In this document: one piece after another, positions 1-6,857 of the stretch
Numbering within the stretch: the stretch's first letter is position 1
Layout of the letters: each line of letters opens with the position of its first letter
DNA from: JADHTT01 sp964633845
GTDB lineage: Bacteria > Campylobacterota > Campylobacteria > Campylobacterales > Arcobacteraceae
NCBI GenBank assembly: GCA_964633845.1
Contig: CAZWLA010000027.1
Coordinates: forward strand, 1-16,768
Direction: 5' to 3'
Length of the DNA: 16,768 nt
Position numbers and translations under genes: made by a program
Notes under the pieces: generated by a model
Databases searched by the model: none
Told to the model about the DNA's origin: nothing
Seen by the model: only the letters and a program-made list of their open reading frames with translations

Positions 1-1
1 A

Positions 2-58
2 ATGAGTCCAGTAGTTCTATCACGATATGAAAATGGTAATTTATTTGTAATAAAGTAA
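2..58 (+). CDS. C-terminal end of an unidentified protein (partial)
   Basis: The window opens inside an open plus-strand frame whose last residues are MSPVVLSRYENGNLFVIK, followed by TAA at 56-58. The ATG at 2-4 may be an internal methionine, since no upstream sequence is available to test for a ribosome binding site. It ends four bases before the stop of the convergent small gene at 63-281. I do not recognise the family from this fragment. The main alternative is that this is a non-coding open stretch. Confidence 0.35.
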   Translation: MSPVVLSRYENGNLFVIK

Positions 59-62
59 AAGT

Positions 63-281
63 TTACGACTTAATTGCTTTCCTATATTGTCCTGGAGACA
101 AGTACTTACCTTTAGGCTTTTCATTTTCTTTTATGATAGTTGTCATTTTAGGTTGATACCTAGCATGAGTTTTTTTAGCATTATGTTCTATACTACCTAT
201 TAATCCATCTTTTAGATTTCCTAATATATTTAATACTGTATCAATATTTTCATCTTTAATATTTAAAACGATTTTACCCAT
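63..281 (-). CDS. Small hypothetical protein, 72 aa
   Basis: A 72-residue protein starting with ATG at 281. A GGGAGA stretch just upstream could serve as a ribosome binding site, and an extended -10 element (TGCTATAAT) lies at 321-329. The first half is mixed hydrophobic and acidic (MGKIVLNIKDENIDTVLNIL) and could form a short strand followed by a helix. The second half is basic and ends in GKYLSPGQYRKAIKS. The size, the basic tail and the strand-helix start resemble small RelB/YafN-like antitoxins, but no toxin partner is visible on either side, so this is only a resemblance. There is no signal peptide or membrane segment. It lies downstream of ssrA on the same strand and converges with the partial gene at 2-58. 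Confidence 0.5.
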   Translation of the reverse strand: MGKIVLNIKDENIDTVLNILGNLKDGLIGSIEHNAKKTHARYQPKMTTIIKENEKPKGKYLSPGQYRKAIKS

Positions 282-320
282 TTTTTATATCTCCCATATT
301 CTATTGGATCAAGTTAGACT

Positions 321-329
321 ATTATAGCA
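321..329 (-). promoter_or_regulatory. Extended -10 element, possible promoter of the 72-aa gene
   Basis: On the minus strand the sequence reads TGC-TATAAT, an exact extended -10 consensus, about 40 bases upstream of the ATG at 281. No clear -35 hexamer is present at 16-18 bases. Extended -10 promoters without a -35 are usual for the main sigma factor in Campylobacterota. Confidence 0.4.
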
Positions 330-390
330 TATAAAAGCTATTGAATCAGTGTTAAAATAAGGCTTTATGGAATTGTATTGAATGGTTATA

Positions 391-764
391 TGGTGGACCA
401 GATGGGAATTGAACCCATGTCCTAAAATAGTCTAATATTAACTTCTACATGTTTAGCAAAGTTGTAAAAATTCACCTAACTACAGCACAACTTCCAAAAA
501 GCAGTAGATAAGCTAAGATCAGGAATGTCTCTTACGAAGAAGATCAAACTTCATAGGATAAGCTATTAGACTATGACTCTCTAAAAACACACACAATAGC
601 AATGCGTGAACGAAAGCTCCTTATAAGTTAAACTTACGCTATTTTTGCGTAAGCAGGAGAATAATTATTATTATTTGCGTCTAAAAAATTTGAGCTTTTT
701 GAACACGGCTCAAGCGTACATGCTATTAATACCGAACTACTCCAGTCGAAACCAAGTCTAGCCC
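391..764 (-). ncRNA. ssrA: tmRNA (transfer-messenger RNA)
   Basis: tmRNA rescues ribosomes stalled on broken mRNAs: it acts first as an alanine tRNA, then as a template for a degradation tag. The 5' end GGGCTAG (758-764) pairs over 7 bp with CTGGTCC next to the 3' CCA (391-393), with two G-U wobbles. A T-arm with a TTCAATT loop lies just inside the 3' end, and ACTTGGTTTCGACTGG follows the 5' end, as in other tmRNAs. The 3' CCA is encoded. The tag reading frame runs from the GCA resume codon (676-678) to the TAA at 634-636 and gives ANNNNYSPAYAKIA, whose PAYAK.A ending is typical of Campylobacterota. The length of 374 nt fits one-piece bacterial tmRNA. The gene is divergent from the regulator at 942. 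I see no strong terminator after the 3' end. Confidence 0.95.
634..678 (-). other. tmRNA tag-peptide reading frame
   Basis: Fourteen codons plus TAA inside ssrA encode ANNNNYSPAYAKIA, which would be added to stalled nascent proteins. The resume codon GCA follows TTAGAC, the usual context. The hydrophobic, alanine-ended tail is what ClpXP-type proteases recognise in studied species. The run of four asparagines comes from an AAT repeat. Confidence 0.9.
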
Positions 765-805
765 AATATAAAATAAGAAATGAATTTTATCAAAATAGAG
801 TAGGG

Positions 806-839
806 TTGTCAATAGTAAAATAGTTTAAGTTGTCAATAG
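806..839. repeat. Direct repeat TTGTCAATAG, two copies
   Basis: TTGTCAATAG occurs at 806-815 and again at 830-839, exactly 24 bp apart, in the intergenic region between divergent ssrA and the XRE regulator. The copies are identical and lie upstream of both genes, so they could be binding sites for a regulator. No function is known from the sequence alone. Confidence 0.5.
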
Positions 840-871
840 GGGATTAAGTATATACATATAGTTTTTTATAA

Positions 872-947
872 ATCCACATAAAACTTGACAAATATGGTAA
901 TAATCCACTATAATCCACAAATATACACAAAAGGAATTTATGTGGAT
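872..947. promoter_or_regulatory. Operator-like inverted repeat around the regulator promoter
   Basis: ATCCACATAAA at 872-882 is the exact reverse complement of TTTATGTGGAT at 937-947. These 11-bp arms enclose the promoter (885-914), and the right arm contains the GTG start codon. Two further same-orientation copies of AATCCAC lie between them at 902-908 and 912-918. This layout suits an autoregulatory operator of an XRE repressor. The nonamer TTATCCACA in the right arm (941-949, minus strand) is also an exact match to the classical DnaA box, so DnaA binding is an alternative. Confidence 0.5.
885..914 (+). promoter_or_regulatory. Promoter of the XRE regulator (TTGACA-N18-TATAAT)
   Basis: A perfect -35 hexamer TTGACA at 885-890 and a perfect -10 hexamer TATAAT at 909-914 are separated by 18 bp. 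Transcription would start near 921, about 20 bases before the GTG at 942. This means the TTG at 885 cannot be the translation start even though the frame is open from there. Confidence 0.65.
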
Positions 948-1517
948 AAATTGGATTTAATCAAGGAAACACTTCATAAGCGTGGAGTTAGTCAGACAAA
1001 ACTAGCAGAATTACTCGGTGTTAACCTTACAACTGTTAATAATTGGTTTAGAAGAGGCTCTATCCCTCAAAAGTATATAGAGAATATAAGTATGCTCTTT
1101 AACCTAAATATAGTATCAAATATAGATAATAATGGATCTATAAGCGAGAATATAACGACAGATATAGTATTTACTACTGGATCCTTACAAATATCTCATA
1201 TGGATGAGAGTAGAAAAGAGTGCTTTATAATAGATAGAAGTGTAATAGGGGTAAATAACTTAGACAATATCCGGTTTAATAGTTATCAATCCACAGCAAA
1301 ATATGTGGATATTATGAATATATATGTGGATAAATATTGTGGAGATGGAATTTATTATATAAACTATCCTCATGGTTTAATTCCTAAAAGCATAAGATAT
1401 AATTTAAATAATAACACTTATACAGTAATTGATCTGTATAACAATTATAAAATGGATATATTAAATTTAAGTGAAAAAATAGCCGGAAAGGTTATAGCTA
1501 GAATAGAAATATTTTAG
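942..1517 (+). CDS. XRE-family transcriptional regulator with S24/LexA-like C-terminal region
   Basis: A 191-residue DNA-binding regulator, probably a repressor. I place the start at GTG 942 because AAGGAA (931-936) is well spaced before it; the longer open frame from TTG 885 overlaps a consensus promoter. Residues about 15-41 form a helix-turn-helix (VSQTKLAELLGVNLTTVNNW). The C-terminal half resembles the S24 fold of phage CI/LexA-type repressors: a GDGIYYINY strand, a lysine in IPKSIRY where the catalytic Lys of self-cleaving repressors sits, and a final AGKVIARIEIF resembling the usual GrVv ending. I do not see the GDSMEP-type motif that carries the nucleophilic serine, so self-cleavage looks doubtful. 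TATCCACATA-like sites lie upstream and inside the gene. It stands alone between ssrA and an exonuclease, so its targets are unknown. The family assignment is firm for the HTH and moderate for S24. Confidence 0.8.
   Translation: MDKLDLIKETLHKRGVSQTKLAELLGVNLTTVNNWFRRGSIPQKYIENISMLFNLNIVSNIDNNGSISENITTDIVFTTGSLQISHMDESRKECFIIDRSVIGVNNLDNIRFNSYQSTAKYVDIMNIYVDKYCGDGIYYINYPHGLIPKSIRYNLNNNTYTVIDLYNNYKMDILNLSEKIAGKVIARIEIF
1288..1344. repeat. Second cluster of TCCAC / GTGGA motifs inside the regulator gene
   Basis: Four more copies of the upstream motif lie within 57 bp of coding sequence: AATCCACAG at 1288-1296, TATGTGGATA at 1302-1311, TATGTGGATAA at 1323-1333 and TGTGGAG at 1338-1344. The copies at 1302 and 1323 match the operator arm at 939-948. 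In frame they encode YVD and YVDK, so part of the similarity could reflect repeated codons. Confidence 0.5.
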
Positions 1518-1527
1518 AGTTATTGTT

Positions 1528-1556
1528 AATTATGAGGCTATATATGCCCCATAATT
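1528..1556. terminator. Bidirectional stem-loop between convergent genes
   Basis: AATTATG pairs with CATAATT around an inner GGC/GCC pair, with one mismatch between the two helices and a TATATAT loop. A TTTTAT stretch follows on the plus strand. It lies just after the regulator stop (1517) and overlaps the last codons of the exonuclease, the usual place for a shared terminator. The U-tract is short, so strength is uncertain. Confidence 0.5.
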
Positions 1557-2281
1557 TTATCAAGTGTATATTGCATATCTTCATCTAGATCCATTTTATC
1601 CATTATCCAGTTAATATAACCCATATCTTTATTACATACCTCTTCTATATTTTCACCTTTATATTTACCAAAATTAAATTTTTCAATAATTACAGGTGTT
1701 TTTGTAAGCTCATGAAGTTGAAGCATTGGGTTTACATTAGGAAAACTCTCTTTTGCTTTGGTAACTAGTTTAGATAAAAATAGTTTCATCACAAGTACAT
1801 CACCTATAGCATCGTGTGCTTTAATTACTATATCATATTTTTGAGCCTCTGCTTCTTCTAGTTTATATAATTCTTGTGAATATCTATAGTATTGTAGTCT
1901 ATGGTAAGCAGAATCTTTAAAAAGATGCTTTGCACACCTTAGTGTATCTATTGTCTTTGTTTGATTTGAAAAGCCCTCTTTTTCAAGCATCCCTAAATCA
2001 AATGGTAAATTATGTGCTATTAGATAGTTGTCTTGATTATTTAACTCTTGTAGTTTTGTATAAAACTTACTTTGAATAAATGGAGCCTTGCCATCTATTT
2101 TATCTGGTGTAATACCATGTACTTCCATAGCCTCCACAGGAATCTCTATATCTGTGCCACATAGCTCATCAAATTTTTCTACATTACCCTTATTATCAAC
2201 TATCATTGCTCCTACTTGGATGATTCTATCACTTTCACCTACACCTGTAGTTTCTGTATCAAATAGTATATATTTTGCCAT
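1538..2281 (-). CDS. DnaQ-like DEDDh 3'-5' exonuclease (ExoX-like)
   Basis: A 247-residue exonuclease predicted to remove nucleotides from DNA 3' ends with two metal ions. The DEDDh residues are visible in order: D8 and E10 in FDTETTG, D95 in AHNLPFD, and H156 and D161 in AHDAIGD. The C-terminus (residues about 203-226, FGKYKGENIEEVCNKDMGYINWIM) is the small domain seen after the nuclease in exodeoxyribonuclease X-like proteins. It is too short, and lacks the partner context, to be confidently called the replicative epsilon subunit (DnaQ); a repair or processing role is more likely. The start ATG at 2281 is preceded by AAAGGATCATCT, a good ribosome binding site. It is divergent from ybiT and convergent with the XRE regulator. 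Confidence 0.85.
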   Translation of the reverse strand: MAKYILFDTETTGVGESDRIIQVGAMIVDNKGNVEKFDELCGTDIEIPVEAMEVHGITPDKIDGKAPFIQSKFYTKLQELNNQDNYLIAHNLPFDLGMLEKEGFSNQTKTIDTLRCAKHLFKDSAYHRLQYYRYSQELYKLEEAEAQKYDIVIKAHDAIGDVLVMKLFLSKLVTKAKESFPNVNPMLQLHELTKTPVIIEKFNFGKYKGENIEEVCNKDMGYINWIMDKMDLDEDMQYTLDKIMGHI

Positions 2282-2318
2282 TAGATGATCCTTTTATTTG
2301 TTGTAAAATATTTTTGGA

Positions 2319-2324
2319 TATAAT
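2319..2324 (+). promoter_or_regulatory. -10 element upstream of ybiT
   Basis: TATAAT lies 36 bases before the ybiT ATG in the 79-bp divergent gap. The region upstream is T-rich, with no good -35, as is common for Campylobacterota promoters. An AGGA at 2346-2349 is the likely ribosome binding site, somewhat far from the ATG. Confidence 0.4.
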
Positions 2325-2360
2325 ACAAAAAAATAGATAAATACTAGGATATATAATAAT

Positions 2361-3953
2361 ATGGTACAAACGATAGGTTTAAAAAAAGCATTTGGTGCAA
2401 GAGTATTATTTCAAGATATAAATTTAAAACTTGATACAGGTAAAAGATATGGTCTTATTGGTGCAAATGGTGCTGGTAAATCAACATTTTTAAAGATGCT
2501 AACTGGTGAAGAGGATATTACTGAAGGTGAAGTTCAATTTGCAGGTGGTAAAAAAGTTGGTACACTAAGTCAAAATCAATTTGCATTTGAAGAGTATTCG
2601 TTATTTGATACAGTTCTTATGGGAAATAAAAGACTTTATGATGCAATTAAAGAGAAAGAAGCTCTTTATATGGAAGAGTATACGGATGAGATTGGTGAGA
2701 AGCTAGGTGAACTTGAGATAGTTTGTGTAGAGGAAGATCCAACATATGAGTATGATGTAAAAGTTACTAAAATACTTGAGTCTTTAGGATTTGCTGCAAC
2801 ACAACATCAAGATCTTATGTCTACAATTACTGGTGGTGATAAAGTTAAGATTTTATTAGCACAAGTTTTATATCCAAAACCAGATATCTTATTTTTAGAT
2901 GAGCCAACAAACAACCTTGATATTGAGACTATTGCTTGGTTAGAAAATCAACTAAAACACCATGATGGTACTATGGTTGTTATTTCACATGATAGACACT
3001 TTTTAAATGCTGTATGTACAAATATCTTAGATGTTGACTTTAAACAAATTAGAGAGTTTACAGGAAACTATGATGATTGGTATATCGCTTCTACTGTTAT
3101 TGCTAAGCAACATGATGCAGATAGAAATAAAAAACTAAAAGAGAAAGCTGAATTAGAAGACTTTGTAAGAAGATTCTCTGCAAATGCATCTAAAGCAAAA
3201 CAAGCAACATCTAGACAAAAACAATTAGATAAGCTTGATATTGATGCTATTAAAGTAAGTAGCAGAAGAGATCCATCTATTGTATTTAAGCAAGAGAAGC
3301 CTATTTCTAAAGAGATTTTAGAGATTAAAAATATTTCAAAATCATACGATGGTGAAGTTGTATTAAAAGATGTTTCATTTATGCTAGAAAGAGGTGATAA
3401 GATTGCCTTAATTGGACCAAATGGTGCTGGTAAAACTACACTATGTGAAATATTAATGGAAAATATTAAGCCAGATGCTGGTGAAGTAAAATGGGGCGCT
3501 ACAGCACAAGTTAGTTATTTCCCTCAAAATACAACGGAACTAATTGAAGGGGATATTACACTATACAACTGGCTAAGAGACTTTGATAGAGATGCAGATA
3601 TTGGAGAGATTAGAAATTGTCTTGGTAGAATGCTATTTAATGGTGAAGAGCAAGAAAAGTCTGTTGTTAATTGTTCTGGTGGTGAAAAACACAGAATGAT
3701 GCTAAGTAAAATTATGCTTGAAAAAAGAAACTTCCTATTATTAGATGAGCCTACAAACCACTTGGATCTTGAAGCAATTATTGCAATGGGTGAGTCTTTA
3801 CGAAATTATGAAGGACACTGTATAGTTGTATCTCACGATAGGGAATTACTTGATGCATATGCAAATAGAATTATTGAGATTCAAGAAGATGGATCTATAG
3901 TTGATTTCTCTGGTACATATGAAGAGTATTTAGAAAGCAAAGAGGCCAAATAA
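2361..3953 (+). CDS. ybiT: ABC-F family ATPase, YbiT type
   Basis: A 530-residue soluble protein with two ABC ATPase domains and no membrane segments, as in the ABC-F family that acts on ribosomes. First domain: Walker A GANGAGKS (residues 34-41), signature region ITGGDKVKILLAQ, Walker B DILFLDEPTNNLD (D180, E181). Second domain: Walker A GPNGAGKT (352-359), signature CSGGEKHRMMLSK, Walker B LLLDEPTNHLD (D462, E463). A charged, lysine-rich linker (about residues 250-295) joins them, corresponding to the ABC-F interdomain linker. The degenerate first signature (GGD rather than SGGQ) and the overall length match the YbiT branch. These proteins are thought to help translation at difficult sites or in energy stress; the specific role here is inferred. 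bioA starts four bases after the stop, so the two are probably co-transcribed. Confidence 0.9.
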   Translation: MVQTIGLKKAFGARVLFQDINLKLDTGKRYGLIGANGAGKSTFLKMLTGEEDITEGEVQFAGGKKVGTLSQNQFAFEEYSLFDTVLMGNKRLYDAIKEKEALYMEEYTDEIGEKLGELEIVCVEEDPTYEYDVKVTKILESLGFAATQHQDLMSTITGGDKVKILLAQVLYPKPDILFLDEPTNNLDIETIAWLENQLKHHDGTMVVISHDRHFLNAVCTNILDVDFKQIREFTGNYDDWYIASTVIAKQHDADRNKKLKEKAELEDFVRRFSANASKAKQATSRQKQLDKLDIDAIKVSSRRDPSIVFKQEKPISKEILEIKNISKSYDGEVVLKDVSFMLERGDKIALIGPNGAGKTTLCEILMENIKPDAGEVKWGATAQVSYFPQNTTELIEGDITLYNWLRDFDRDADIGEIRNCLGRMLFNGEEQEKSVVNCSGGEKHRMMLSKIMLEKRNFLLLDEPTNHLDLEAIIAMGESLRNYEGHCIVVSHDRELLDAYANRIIEIQEDGSIVDFSGTYEEYLESKEAK

Positions 3954-3957
3954 TACA

Positions 3958-5250
3958 ATGGAGTTTTCAAATGATCAACTAATGCAAGAGGACTTGAAAT
4001 ATATATTTCACCCTTGTACTCAGATGAAAGATCATGAAAAACTCCCTTTAATACCTATACAAAAAGGTAAAAAAGCATATATTTATGACTATGATGGGAA
4101 CAAGTACTTAGACTGTATAAGTTCATGGTGGGTTAATCTTTTTGGTCATAGTAATAAATATATCAACAATAAATTATCTCAACAAGCAAATACTTTAGAG
4201 CATACAATATTTGCGGGATTTACACACAAGCCAGCTATCACTTTAGCTAGAAGGTTAGTTAATCTTACTCCTAAAAAATTAGATAAAGTTTTTTTTGCTG
4301 ATAATGGCTCAAGTGCCGTTGAGATATCATTAAAAATGGCATTTCAGTATTATAAAAATAAAGGTATTTCAAAACCATTATTTGTCTCATTAGAAAATAG
4401 CTATCATGGTGAGACTATGGGTGCACTTGCTGTTAGTGATACAGGTCTTTATAAAGATATATATACTGACATACTTCTTGAAACTATTCAAGCTAAATCT
4501 CCAGCACTTGTAGATGAAGATGAAGCGATTGAAGATATGAAAAGAGTACTAGAGGAAAACAAAAATAATGTATCATCTGTTATAGTTGAGCCACTTGTAC
4601 AGTGTGCAGGATCTATGAAGATGTATAAGCCGTCATACCTTACAAGATTAAGATCTTTATGTGATGAATATGGCGTATTTTTAATAGCTGATGAAGTAGC
4701 AGTTGGATTTGGACGAACAGGGACATTATTTGCTTGTGAGCAAGCCAATATATCTCCAGATTTCTTATGCCTATCTAAAGGTATCACTGCTGGATATTTG
4801 CCACTTTCAGTGGTACTATTTTCAAATGATACTTACGATGCATTTTATTACGATTATAATGAAGGGAAATCATTTTTAGATTCACACTCATATACAGGTA
4901 ATGCTTTAGCTTGTGCTGTTGCAAATGCCACTCTTGATATCTTTGAAAAGAAAAATATCATTGAAAAAAATAAAGAAAAAATTGCATATATAAAAAATCT
5001 AACAAAAAAATTTAAAGCATTAGACAATGTACTTGAAGTCAGACAAACAGGAATGATTTGTGCTATTGAATTAAAAGGCTATAAATCTGAAGAAAGAATA
5101 GGTCTAAGGATATTCCAAGAAGCCTTAAAAGATGGAGTATATATAAGACCACTAGGACATGTCATATATTTTATGCCCCCTTATATCTTTACAAAAAAGC
5201 AATTAAGGAAGATGATAGATACAACTTATGATATTGTATCTAGTCTTTAA
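3958..5250 (+). CDS. bioA: Adenosylmethionine-8-amino-7-oxononanoate aminotransferase
   Basis: A 430-residue class III PLP aminotransferase. BioA converts 7-keto-8-aminopelargonic acid to 7,8-diaminopelargonic acid in biotin synthesis, using S-adenosylmethionine as the usual amino donor. Features seen: the N-terminal HPCTQMKDHE, the substrate-pocket SSWWVNLFGHS, the phosphate-binding DNGSSAVE, SYHGETMGALAVSD, the PLP-ring aspartate in LIADEVAVGFGRTG, and the Schiff-base lysine K274 in LSKGITAGYLPLS. LSKGITAGYLP is characteristic of BioA within class III. The C-terminal part contains YIRPLGHVIYFMPPY. Length is normal. It follows ybiT after four bases with only a weak ribosome binding site (AGAGG, 3939-3943, inside the ybiT end), suggesting translational coupling. 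No other biotin genes are in the window. Confidence 0.92.
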   Translation: MEFSNDQLMQEDLKYIFHPCTQMKDHEKLPLIPIQKGKKAYIYDYDGNKYLDCISSWWVNLFGHSNKYINNKLSQQANTLEHTIFAGFTHKPAITLARRLVNLTPKKLDKVFFADNGSSAVEISLKMAFQYYKNKGISKPLFVSLENSYHGETMGALAVSDTGLYKDIYTDILLETIQAKSPALVDEDEAIEDMKRVLEENKNNVSSVIVEPLVQCAGSMKMYKPSYLTRLRSLCDEYGVFLIADEVAVGFGRTGTLFACEQANISPDFLCLSKGITAGYLPLSVVLFSNDTYDAFYYDYNEGKSFLDSHSYTGNALACAVANATLDIFEKKNIIEKNKEKIAYIKNLTKKFKALDNVLEVRQTGMICAIELKGYKSEERIGLRIFQEALKDGVYIRPLGHVIYFMPPYIFTKKQLRKMIDTTYDIVSSL

Positions 5251-5254
5251 ACTA

Positions 5255-5274
5255 TATATCTAAGTTTAGATATA
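5255..5274. terminator. AT-only stem-loop between bioA and ftsY
   Basis: TATATCTAA (5255-5263) and TTAGATATA (5266-5274) are exact complements two bases apart, overlapping the ftsY stop codon. The position between convergent stops suggests a shared terminator. The stem is weak (almost all A-T) and there is no clear U-tract. Confidence 0.3.
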
Positions 5275-6255
5275 AATAGTATCTAAAATACCATCTACAA
5301 AATTATCTGGAGAAAATGGTATTAAGTCTTCAGCTTTTTCTCCAACTCCTATATAAAATATAGGTAATTCAAGTTGGTTAGATATTGTAAATAGTGCACC
5401 ACCTCTTGCTGTTCCATCAAGCTTTGTAACGATGATACCATCGATACCAACAATATCATTAAATGCTTTTGCTTGAGCTACAGCTGATGCACCTTGTGTA
5501 CCATCTAAAATCATAAGCTTTTGATGCGGAGCACCTTCTTTTGCTTTGTTACATACTTTTACAATTTTTTCTAATTCTTTATTTAGGTTTACTTGTGTTT
5601 GTAATCTACCTGCAGTATCAATAATTACATGATCAATATCTTTAGCAATAGCTGAAGATATAGCATCGTAAGCAACTGCACTAGAATCATGACCTTGCTT
5701 TGTTTTAATAATAGGTACATCTATTTTTGAAGCCCATGTTGAAAGCTGTTCAATTGCGGCAGCTCTAAATGTATCTCCAGCACCTAAAAGAACAGAATTA
5801 CCATTTGATTTATAAAGGTTTGCAAGCTTTGCAATTGTAGTTGTTTTACCAGCACCATTAACACCAATAATAAGTTCTACAAATGGTTTTGGCATATTTG
5901 ATGTATCTACTTCAGGAGCATGTTCAAAAAGCATAACTAGTCTATGTCTAAGTTCTGCTCTTTTTATTTGTTCTGGTAAACCATCCATTGCTTTTTCTAT
6001 TATCTCATATTCTATATCAGATTCTATTAGCATCTCTTCAATAGTGTCAAAATCAATTTTTTCTTGTTTTCTAGGAACTATAGATTTAAAATTATCAAAT
6101 GTTTTTGAAAATGCTTTGGCAAAGATACCTTTTGATTCTTCTGTAGTTTCTTTGGGTTCTTCTTGCGTTGAAGTTTCTTCTTTAATTTCAGGAGCTGTAT
6201 TATCTACAATTTCTTGTATATCTTCTTTTTTATTTTTTTTAAAAATACCAAACAT
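5266..6255 (-). CDS. ftsY: Signal recognition particle receptor FtsY
   Basis: A 329-residue GTPase that docks ribosome-SRP complexes at the inner membrane, delivering membrane and secreted proteins to the translocon. It starts with a basic, possibly membrane-contacting stretch (MFGIFKKNKKE) and an acidic linker to about residue 45. Then come the N domain (about 45-115) and the G domain with G1 GVNGAGKTTT (131-140), DTFRAAA (161-167), DTAGRLQTQ (213-221), TKLDGTARGG (277-286) and the closing GVGEKAEDLIPF. The acidic A domain is short, as in other Campylobacterota. The start lies eight bases after the stop of the upstream TlpA-like gene, so ftsY is the last gene of a three-gene minus-strand operon. 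All key residues are present. Confidence 0.96.
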   Translation of the reverse strand: MFGIFKKNKKEDIQEIVDNTAPEIKEETSTQEEPKETTEESKGIFAKAFSKTFDNFKSIVPRKQEKIDFDTIEEMLIESDIEYEIIEKAMDGLPEQIKRAELRHRLVMLFEHAPEVDTSNMPKPFVELIIGVNGAGKTTTIAKLANLYKSNGNSVLLGAGDTFRAAAIEQLSTWASKIDVPIIKTKQGHDSSAVAYDAISSAIAKDIDHVIIDTAGRLQTQVNLNKELEKIVKVCNKAKEGAPHQKLMILDGTQGASAVAQAKAFNDIVGIDGIIVTKLDGTARGGALFTISNQLELPIFYIGVGEKAEDLIPFSPDNFVDGILDTIYI

Positions 6256-6263
6256 TATTTTTC

Positions 6264-6848
6264 CTATTTTTTTAAAGCTCTTTTAATATCTGATGCTAGC
6301 ATCTCTTCTGGTACTATACCTACATATTTTTGTATAATTTTACCATCTGTATTGATTAGAAACATTGTAGGGATACTTTTGATATTATCAATTACTTTAG
6401 CAAGCTTTTGTACATCTTGATTATTTGCAATGGGATATTTAATATTAAACTCATCTATAAAAGATTTTATCTCCTCACTTGTCTTATCTTCTTCCAATAA
6501 TAAACCAATGATTTCAAACTGATCTTTGTATTTAGATCTCAAATTATTAAGGTGTGGTATCTCACCCTTACAAGGGGGACACCATGTAGCAAAAAAATCT
6601 AATAATATTACTTTTCCATCTTGCTTACTGATATTCCAAATATTTTCTTCACGTTTAATTGTTATATTATTACCATTTGTAGGTTTTACTATAAATGAGG
6701 TATCAATATTAATAATCATACTGTCCTTTTTGGTAACCATATCTTGTGTTGTAGTATCATTCGACTTATTTGAATCTTTTGAGTCACATCCGGTAAACAA
6801 TACTAATGCACTAATTACTACTATTGTATAAATAGATTTAACTATCAC
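6264..6848 (-). CDS. TlpA-like thiol-disulfide lipoprotein
   Basis: A 194-residue thioredoxin-fold protein. It starts at GTG 6848, with AAAGG at good spacing. The N-terminus is a lipoprotein signal: a hydrophobic stretch and the lipobox LFTGC, with C21 as the lipidation site. A Ser/Asp/Thr-rich linker follows to about residue 45. The active site is FFATWCPPCKGE with C90 and C93, and the cis-proline loop is KSIPTMF (P160). WCPPC is the motif of TlpA/ResA/CcmG-type proteins, which reduce disulfides in extracytoplasmic proteins, including apocytochromes c. Membrane anchoring facing the periplasm is expected; the partner is unknown. It lies nine bases after a paralogue and eight bases before ftsY. 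Confidence 0.88.
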   Translation of the reverse strand: MIVKSIYTIVVISALVLFTGCDSKDSNKSNDTTTQDMVTKKDSMIINIDTSFIVKPTNGNNITIKREENIWNISKQDGKVILLDFFATWCPPCKGEIPHLNNLRSKYKDQFEIIGLLLEEDKTSEEIKSFIDEFNIKYPIANNQDVQKLAKVIDNIKSIPTMFLINTDGKIIQKYVGIVPEEMLASDIKRALKK

Positions 6849-6857
6849 TATTTACCT

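Noticed and set aside
391..420. Possible tRNA gene (T-arm and CCA on the minus strand)
   Set aside because: The T-arm and acceptor belong to the tmRNA; the paired 5' acceptor strand is 340 bases away and no anticodon arm lies between.
870..1345. Chromosomal replication origin, because of DnaA-box-like nonamers
   Set aside because: Boxes alone are not enough: dnaA, dnaN and recR-type neighbours are absent and half of the boxes lie in coding sequence. Kept as a regulatory-site finding.
1..1517. Prophage or island inserted at ssrA, suggested by the XRE repressor next to it
   Set aside because: No integrase is nearby, no duplicated tmRNA 3' end is found in 1-390, and the repressor lies on the 5' side of ssrA, not the side where ssrA-targeting islands insert.
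2088..2288. Plus-strand frame opposite the exonuclease, and similar frames opposite bioA, ftsY, rny, the permease, uvrC and the TlpA-like genes
   Set aside because: They are antisense to well-supported genes, have no recognisable motifs, and their composition follows the opposite strand's codons.
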